Shown one piece after another: positions 57,596 through 64,000 of a stretch of 64,000 nucleotides of DNA. The translations under genes were made by a program, and so were the position numbers. The stretch covers positions 1,674,001 to 1,738,000 of the forward strand of contig VWND01000064.1 in assembly GCA_009599575.1 (NCBI GenBank). The letters are read 5' to 3'. Within the stretch, counting starts at the first letter, position 1; each line of letters opens with the position of its first letter. The stretch is from Blumeriella jaapii (lineage: Eukaryota > Ascomycota > Leotiomycetes > Helotiales > Drepanopezizaceae). The notes under the pieces were generated by a model that searched no databases, was not told where the DNA came from, and saw only the letters and a list, made by a program, of their open reading frames with translations.

Positions 57596-59629
57596 TTTAA
57601 AGATGCTACTTTTCGCAAACGCAAACTCGGCGCTTTCCAAATCACTGGTCGCTCACCAAGTGACCAGCGTTGTGACGATGCAGAGCTCGATGCGGGTCGG
57701 GAGTCTGTCCCTTCTTGCGATGTACTGTAGTGCGTCGTTGCTCGACCTTTTCGGCGTGCTCCAAATGGGTTCACGGCGGTTGTTCCTCTCCAGGACCACG
57801 CTTCGAGCGCCTTCTGATGTGGGGAAGCAGCCAGCTACTCGGGCGCAAAGTCGGGCGGCGGATATGGCGCGAATATTAGTGATTTGCGTTGATGTTTCGG
57901 GGAAGTCAGTGGAATGCCCAGAGAGGCAGTCTGAGAACGAGGTTCCAGGTTGCGTCTCGGCGTCGTGGAAGAGATCGCTGTTCGGTAGTAGTGAGCGGGG
58001 AGAAATTGTGGAGAGTTCCAGTCCAGTTGCACTCCGCGAGGTGGGTATGTATCTGTGCAGTATGTAGGTAGGTAGGTAGGTAGGTAGGTAGGTGGGTAGT
58101 TGTATCAAGAGAAACGAGAGGAGTGGAAGAGTGGTGGTGTAATCGTACTGTCGTTGTCGTAGTACAGCATGTAGAGAATATCGAGTATGTAGAGTCGTTC
58201 TACTAGAAGTCGACGGGAGCGAGCTTGCCGTTCGATGCAGCTGCTGCTCGGCGCGTAGAAGTCCCGTTCCCGCCCCCGTTCCCGCCCCCGTCAGGTCTGG
58301 GTGGGGATTCCAAGACTCGATTGGCAGCGGCTGCTCGAGCTGGGCATCACAACAACACTGTACACAGACACACTACAATACTGCAATGCCACTCCAGAGA
58401 CTTACTGTCCTGTACTGTAAGAGGAGACGAGAGGAGTCGCTCCCCGCTGCCCCTCCCCGCTGCCCAGCAAGCCGAGATTCAGATCTCCGCCACTTCACTT
58501 CTCTCGACAACCCCATACTCCAAAAGCCACCAAGCCACCAAGCCACCGGCGTCGAGAGTATTGTCTCGACCACATGACCATGGCCAGCGAGTGTTCCAAG
58601 AGCGCCAAACTCCAAACCAATGGTTCGAACCTTGGAGCGCTTCTGGCACACGGAGGCGTTGCAGGGCGCGTATCCTGTGCTTGGCTCTTGACACATGCCT
58701 TACAGCACAGTACCACGCCTGCGTCATGTCCAGCTGACTGGTTTAGTTAGCAGATGAGGAATTCTCATGTCGAGCATTCCGAGCTGCTTTCAATTGACCG
58801 GCGACTTGCTAGAGCGGAGTCGTTGCCATCTTCCGGCAGATGCTGCGTTTCGCGCTGCAGTCGGACCGAGTTCGTCACAAGCGAGCTATTTCAGGGGTAA
58901 ACAACATCCTTACACATGGCTGATTTCGCAGCTGCAACTACCCCCAACCTACAGAGGATACCGAGCATTGTACCTCGAGTCAACGGTTGCCAGCGAGACT
59001 GCGGACGGAGTGTTTCTTCTCTCCGGCGGTGTTGAGTAGGCTCCTTAACCCATCAACGTCTTCGAGTTCTGTACGCAGGAAGTCTCAGAGAAGACATGCC
59101 AAACTCGCTTAACACAAATTGTGTTTGAGGGGTCAAGAAGCCACAAAATCTTCCACATCGCGATTTCCAGAGAAGGGAAAACGATCGCGGCAGATTCAAG
59201 CTGACCTCAATAGGCATCGTCATGTCAGGGAATTGATACGTTGCTTTTGAACGGTTCCCCAAAACAGCCGACTTTATCTTTAGGACTGGCAGCCTCGTTG
59301 AGAATGAGTCGCTTTGGCCAATGTTACTATGTTGTGAGTAAGGCTTGGAAATCTTTATGAACACTACGAACGCCGGATCGAATAACGAACAAACAATCTC
59401 TAGAGGATCAACTCTCTGGGGGACGACACCATACCTAGAGACGCGTTGAGGCTTGATGTTTTGATAGCTGCTACTAAGCCTCAAGACCTGATATCACCCA
59501 AGCCGAAACAAGTTTTGACAGCCGATCCGGCGGTGCATAAGTGCCTGAGCGCGGAAAGCTTCTATAAGCTATCAAGAATCAAGAGACGAACTCAAGAACG
59601 CCGGCAGTCCATTAACATTCAACATGTCA
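57596..59629. other. intergenic, about 2 kb, no supported gene
   Basis: Upstream of noxR. Contains a GTAG tetranucleotide run (58064-58099) and CCCGTTCCCGCC short tandem units near 58263-58288. Open frames (58225-58737 plus, 59053-59484 minus) lack domains. Confidence 0.45.
58064..58099. repeat. (GTAG)n microsatellite
   Basis: About eight tandem GTAG/GTAGG units on the plus strand, in the noxR upstream region. Confidence 0.9.
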
Positions 59630-60552
59630 TCACAACATGCCGTTTTTCACCTCGTCCTTTCGCTCCTCCCACAAGGTCTTGCCCGAGCAAGAGCAGACTG
59701 TTTTGTCGTTGTCCCAAACCCCCGCGCTCCTAGCGATGACCCCAACAAGCGTGTCCGCGTCGTTCTTCTCAAAGCGCCCCGAGCCATCGTGTTGTTTGGA
59801 TACCACCATCCCTCTGCCAATCATTTCCCAAATTTGAACGGGCTTGTCGAGGAACACACTACCAAAGCCATCCTTACCCACCTTCAGAGACCCCAAAAGA
59901 CCCTTTGGTACGACTTCACCGTCTCTTGGCTCCTTAGGCTCGATCAAAATCCCCCTTGTGGATAACACACCGTCTGAGATATCCCCTGTCTCTCTAACTG
60001 TTGCGCAGTAGGTACCGGGCGACAAGCCACGGACTGTAAGGTCGATAAGTGTCAAATCGGGAGCAACTTGTACCATCCGTGCCAATCCCCTGACTTTGTC
60101 CGACACGGTCGTTGAGTGTGTTTCGAGAATGCAGACGGCGGCACCTGGTCACATCGTTCAGCCAAAAGCCACGAGTCTGAGATGAGCTGTTACCGACCAT
60201 TTGAAGCTCCTGTCCCGCGCAATATAGCATCTCGTCCCGTAGCTTGGATGGCGGCCACTATGGCGGAAGGTGCCGCTAAGTAGGTGTGAGCAAATGACCC
60301 TGATCTAGAGTCGCCAGCGAGCCTGAAATGCGACGAACCTGTGCCTTCGATGGTCACGAGCTGGTCTTTGAGGTTTGCTTCAATTTTTCGAATACCACTG
60401 AGCTTGTGTAATGAGTTCGAGATGTCATTTACGCAGCTCTGGCAGGTCATGGGCACTGCAAATAAAGTCTGGAAGGGTTAGTAGAGCACACGTGATATAG
60501 CCAATTTAGGCAAAATGTAAGTACCAACTTGGAAAGAGGTTTTAATCGCCAT
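59630..60552 (-). CDS. ccs1: copper chaperone for superoxide dismutase Ccs1
   Basis: Delivers copper to and forms the disulfide in Cu/Zn superoxide dismutase (Sod1). Four exons: 60529-60552, 60339-60468, 60198-60275, 59630-60144; 248 aa. Exon 1 codes only MAIKTSFQ. Domain I is an Atx1-like fold with the copper site MTCQSC (MTCxxC) and IEANLKDQLVTIEGT. Domain II resembles Sod1: GLARMVQVAPDLTLIDLTVRGLSPGTYCATVRETGDISDG and GRGMVVSKQHDGSGRFEKNDADTLVGVIARSAGVWDNDKTVCSCSGKTLWEERK, which includes the C-terminal CxC copper-transfer motif (CSC). Reading through intron 2 would insert an extra 21 residues; removing it restores VTIEGTAAPSAIVAAIQATGRDAIL as in orthologues. It diverges from the mitochondrial uL13 gene. 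Confidence 0.92.
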
Positions 60553-60866
60553 TTCGTAAATGCCAGATTGGCAAATATGACAAAAAAACTTTCGGATGAT
60601 TGCTCTTGAGATAGATATGGGTAGTTGGGGGAGGGAGGGGAATGGTCGTGATTTGAAATGCCATGCCGAGCTCGGGTGGTGGCGGTGAAAGGCGGCAGAA
60701 TCCAAACACAGCTTGGTGTCCCAAAAGTTACGGCTTCCATTTTGGCATCGCGACGAGACATAGACAGGAGATCCAGCCCAACCGCGAACTCGCCCTCTTC
60801 CCCCCTCGATCTCGCCATCGACCCAGTAGGCCTCGAGGAAAGAGGAAAAAAGGAAAAGGGGAAACA
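60553..60866. promoter_or_regulatory. divergent intergenic region between ccs1 and mitochondrial uL13
   Basis: 314 bp between two head-to-head starts. No specific factor site was assigned; the minus-strand frames through it are leader shadows. Confidence 0.4.
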
Positions 60867-61470
60867 ATGTCGCAGACCAATGGTTTAGTACGGTGCCCCA
60901 GATCTGCTCAGGATATTCCGTCCTAACAGCTCCCAGACCAAACTTGCCTACTCTCGAACATGGCATCACATCTCCGCCACAACACCACACCACGCCCTCA
61001 CCACGATCCGGCCGCTCCCCTCTCCGCAGTCTGCGGCCCTCACGCCCCCCTCCCTCGGCCGCCTCGCCTCCCGCATCGCCGTTCTGCTCATGGGCAAGCA
61101 CAAGCCGATCTGGGACCCGTCGACCGACTGCGGCGACTACGTCGTCGTGACCAACTGCTCGAACCTGCACACGACCGGCAAAAAGCGGTGGCAGAAGCTC
61201 TACTACCGACACAACACGCGTCCGGGGAGCCTGAAGAGCGTGTCGATGGATGCGCTGATGGCGAAGCTGGGCGGCGCCGAGGTGCTGAGGAAGGCGGTTA
61301 GTGGAATGTTGCCGAAGAACAGATTGAGGGATGATAGGCTGGCTAGGCTGAAGGCGTTCGAGGGGGATGCGCATCCGTACAAGGACAACATCGTGAAGTT
61401 TAGGGGTAAGAGTATGATTGCGGAGTGGCCGACCGGGGTAGAACAAAACAAGGCTACCGTCAGGTTATGA
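60867..61470 (+). CDS. mrpl23: mitochondrial large-subunit ribosomal protein uL13m
   Basis: Two exons, 60867-60887 and 60937-61470; 184 aa. Exon 1 codes MSQTNGL; exon 2 continues TKLAYSRTWHHISAT, matching the fungal mitochondrial L13 start. A Pro/Ser-rich insert (about residues 23-50) precedes SLGRLASRIAVLLMGKHKPIWDPSTDCGDYVVVTNCSNLHTTGKKRWQKLYYRHNTRPGSLKS, the core uL13 fold. GGAEVLRKAVSGMLPKNRLRDDRLARLKAFEGDAHPYKDN carries the MLPKNRL signature. The internal Met of MGKHKP is not the start, since the upstream exon supplies the conserved N-terminal helix. In yeast the orthologue is Mrpl23. Confidence 0.92.
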
Positions 61471-62248
61471 AGGCGCGTACGGGGAAGAGTGTATGGTTTA
61501 ACAAATGGTGGGTGTATGGGTGTATATCATGACAGAATGCTAGCGGAATATTTGCTTGCCGAACATGTAAGATTTGAGCGAGAGAAGCTGTATTGGCAAA
61601 TCCGGCCCTGTCAATCGCAGGATACCGACCAAGTCTAGTCGTCAGGGAACATCACATTCGGTCTGCGAACCGAATCTTGGCTAGTGGCCACTCTCAGGTT
61701 GGTTTATCAGGTCGTTCCCTTTGCCAAACTTCAAAGTCGGTTTCCAAGCACTTGGATTTTTGAGTTTCGACATGTTGGCACTATGTAATTGGCCTCTACT
61801 TTATCATCTTTCCAAGTGCGAAACGAAGTTGGTTCAACAGACTCCCACGCATCTGATTTCTAAGATCTGTTCTTCGCTCTTACTGCTTGCATACCTACTC
61901 CAAGACTCGAACTCGTGACTCTAGTTTGTTATGATCCCTTTCTGTTCTTCCAGTTCTTCCAAGGAGTTCCCGCTGTGTAAGATATGAGAATTTCAGAAAC
62001 ACTCATCACCTTTATGCTACTCCCACCATTTCTAAAGTAGAGAGCAAGACCAGGAGGTTCCCGTCGAGATGTTTTGCGAAGCGTTTTTTCCTACTGCAAG
62101 CCAGTCCGGCTCCGAGAATCTCTCCTCAAAAGCAAGCTTCAGATCGTGTACACATTGCACTCCTTATAAACGAGCTATCTATCTTACACCTACTTACCTA
62201 CCTACCTAGGTACCTACCTACCTAACTGTCCTTTCTCACCACCCCCCA
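61471..62248. other. intergenic, no gene seen
   Basis: Between the convergent mrpl23 and MFS genes. Includes a CTAC-type tetranucleotide run (62188-62224). Confidence 0.5.
62188..62224. repeat. (CTAC)n microsatellite with central AGGT palindrome
   Basis: CTAC repeats interrupted by CCTAGGTACC, just downstream of the MFS gene's stop codon. Confidence 0.85.
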
Positions 62249-63707
62249 CTACGTCTCATACCTTCCCTTGTGACTCCAAAAGAAGCTCACAATGAACACG
62301 TTGTGCAACAGCTTCAAGCCCCCCGCTACTACGAACGCGACCCAGAACAAGCCCCGACCGGCAAACTCGCCCGTCAGGAATAAGCCCACGCAGGAGCCAA
62401 CCGTCTTGACGACATTAAGACACCCCACCGCACTCGTCCTCTCCTCATCCAGAACGCCGCCCGCAATGAAAGCTTGTCTGGGCGCGGCGTCGATCTCGCG
62501 CAGCACAATGCGCAGCATGAACAGTCCCAGCGCCAGCGCCTTGTTGCTGGGAGCCGTAATCAACAACAGCGATACGGAGGTGATGGTGTGGCAGATGACC
62601 ATGGTGGGCACCTGGCCGAGCGCCCGAGACATGGGCGAAGAGAGCAGGTTGAGGAACGAGGCGACGATACTGGCGATGAATATCGCCAGGCCCAGCGAGC
62701 TCTCGTCGACCTCGTACTCACGCTTGAAGAAGTAGATCATCCAGGCGATCTGGGCCAGCCCCGAGCCGACGTAATCTGGCGTGATGGCGAGACTCATTTT
62801 CCAGATGAAGGAGCGGGACTCGGGCGTGAACATCGGCGCTGCCGCGTCTTCGGTGACGACTAGGCTGCGCTCAGAGATGGCATCGTAGGTTACGGGTCTC
62901 TGTGCTTCTTCCTCTGAGAGCAAAGGACGACGGTCGTCGGCAACACTGGCTTCCACGATAGGGCTAGGGCGGATTCGGGGCTCTAGCTCGACTTGGGCGC
63001 TGATGCAGAGGGAACAGATGAGCTTGACGAAGCCGACTAAGGCGTATGCTAGGAAGAGCAACCGGTAGACGTCCAAAGGTGGAAGCCCGTATTGTGCCTG
63101 TAGGGTGTCGACAGCAAAGCCTGTAAGGAGAGTGCTCACGGCCATTCCCACAATGCCGAGGAGCGTCCACCAGGCGAAGAAGTCGTTGCAGTTCGTCGAA
63201 GTGCTGAGCCGAGCGATGGCCGACTCTTCGATGGCTTTGAAAGGATCGATTTCATTCGCACTGCACCGATTCCCCGTTAGCTTGACGGCCCTCGAGTGCC
63301 GAAATTTTGAACAACTGGGTGGCATACCTTGGATTGATAACGCCCAGGATACTTGCAGCCAAAAGCCACCAAAAGCCATCCAAAAGCGCAAACGCAACTC
63401 CACTCCCCATCATCAACAGCGAGCCTACGGCCATGGTAAACCTAACCCCCATTCCATCGCCAATGACAGTCAAAAGAGTACTAACGCAAATATCGCCAAC
63501 CAGTGAGAGCGTCATGAACAGCCCTATCCGATTATCAGGGATCCCCAACGCCGACAGGAAGAGAACGAGGACAATGGTGGTGCCGCCATACGCAAACATC
63601 CTCACCATCCGCACGAGGATGAGGAGTTTGAGGTCCAGACTCGAATGCCATACCGAGTCGAAGCCCAGCTCGAGACTCAGTCTCTTCAGCGCTTTCGGGA
63701 CATGCAT
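62249..63707 (-). CDS. major facilitator superfamily transporter
   Basis: Two exons, 63328-63707 and 62249-63260, 67-nt intron; 463 aa. Hydrophobic segments number about 11-12: early ones around IVLVLFLSALG, LFMTLSLVGDICVSTLLTVIGDGMG (with the loop 2-3 GDxxG motif) and WWLLAASILGVI; later WTLLGIVGMAVSTLLTGFAV, LLFLAYALVGFVKLICSLCI, then a polar central loop of about 75 residues (RIRPSPIVEASVADDRRPLLSEEEAQR), and second-half helices including LGLAIFIASIVASFLNLLSSPMSRALG and GLFWVAFVVAGGLKLL. FIAGGVLDEERTSAVG is the conserved cytosolic piece. This belongs to a widespread fungal MFS group of unknown substrate. Plasma or organelle membrane location cannot be told. Confidence 0.85.
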
Positions 63708-64000
63708 TTTGCAAACAACCTTCTATTTATACCACGCACTAGCAACAAGCAGCAGAAGACCCTCGAGGATGCAGAAAAGCTATGTGCGAAGTAATTGTAT
63801 GGAAAGGCGGTAATTGTGACATCGGGAAGATTTTGTCATGGCTGGCATTGATTGGCAGGCATGACAGAAGGTTCTTCACTCGCTCCGCTGAGAGAGGAGT
63901 CAAGAGAGACATGGTGGCTGCTACACCATTCGATTCGGAACTGGATTCGAGTCCACAATGTGGAACGTGCAGTAGTACAGGAGCATGTTGTATGTGTTTC
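63708..64000. other. right edge, no gene seen
   Basis: Upstream region of the MFS gene. The plus-strand frames here run antisense to the transporter and lack features. Confidence 0.5.

Noticed and set aside
60478..61446. 322-codon minus-strand open frame spanning the ccs1/mrpl23 promoter
   Set aside because: It runs antisense through mrpl23 and only its last codons coincide with ccs1 exon 1; no independent protein features.

Overview
The window is nuclear DNA of a filamentous ascomycete (Pezizomycotina). Evidence: many short spliceosomal introns (about 42-90 nt) with GTNNGT donors, a p67phox-like NADPH-oxidase regulator (NoxR), a Zn(II)2Cys6 regulator with a fungal-specific domain, a UreF accessory protein, and intron-containing ribosomal protein genes. 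A leotiomycete is my best guess, but nothing here fixes the class. About 26 protein-coding loci, one tRNA and one intronic snoRNA can be supported.

Layout. 0-8 kb: 3' end of a Ste11-type MAPKKK, a gamma-glutamylcyclotransferase, tRNA-Lys(CTT), the splicing factor Cwc2 and UreF. 8-11 kb: AT-rich and repeat-rich, with a small secreted cysteine-containing peptide, paired LTR-like direct repeats, and a SINE-like element with a 14-bp target-site duplication plus a second copy near 5 kb. 11-25 kb: dense housekeeping block: Bmt2 (25S rRNA methyltransferase) divergent from ribosomal protein uL23, Tim8, an F-box/LRR-like protein, checkpoint clamp Rad9, Kti13/Ats1, ribosomal protein uL30 (Rpl7) hosting an snR39b-type snoRNA, Isa2 and an SDR. 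25-38.6 kb: gene-poor, with one degenerate Tc1/mariner element and one large Zn2Cys6 regulator isolated in low-complexity DNA. 38.6-48.4 kb: Nop16, a decayed GMC oxidoreductase, a ketopantoate reductase-like protein and a GH5 mannanase. 48.4-64 kb: Spt4, Kin17, an AT-rich gap, a hemerythrin-domain protein, NoxR, the SOD1 copper chaperone Ccs1 divergent from mitochondrial uL13, and an MFS transporter.

Functional threads. Ribosome biogenesis and composition recur (Bmt2, uL23, uL30 with snoRNA, Nop16, mitochondrial uL13). Redox and metal handling are also represented (Isa2, Ccs1, NoxR, hemerythrin-like, UreF). These look like ordinary dispersed fungal genes; I see no secondary-metabolite or other functional cluster. 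Several genes are arranged head to head with 0.2-0.5 kb between starts.

Data quality. Five otherwise well-conserved genes (bmt2, tim8, GH5 mannanase, kin17, hemerythrin-like) each carry exactly one apparent single-base deletion at a short base run. A shared sequencing or assembly error is a simpler explanation than five pseudogenes. I have therefore called them as genes with a flagged frameshift; only the GMC oxidoreductase, which has several lesions and a damaged N-terminus, is called a pseudogene.
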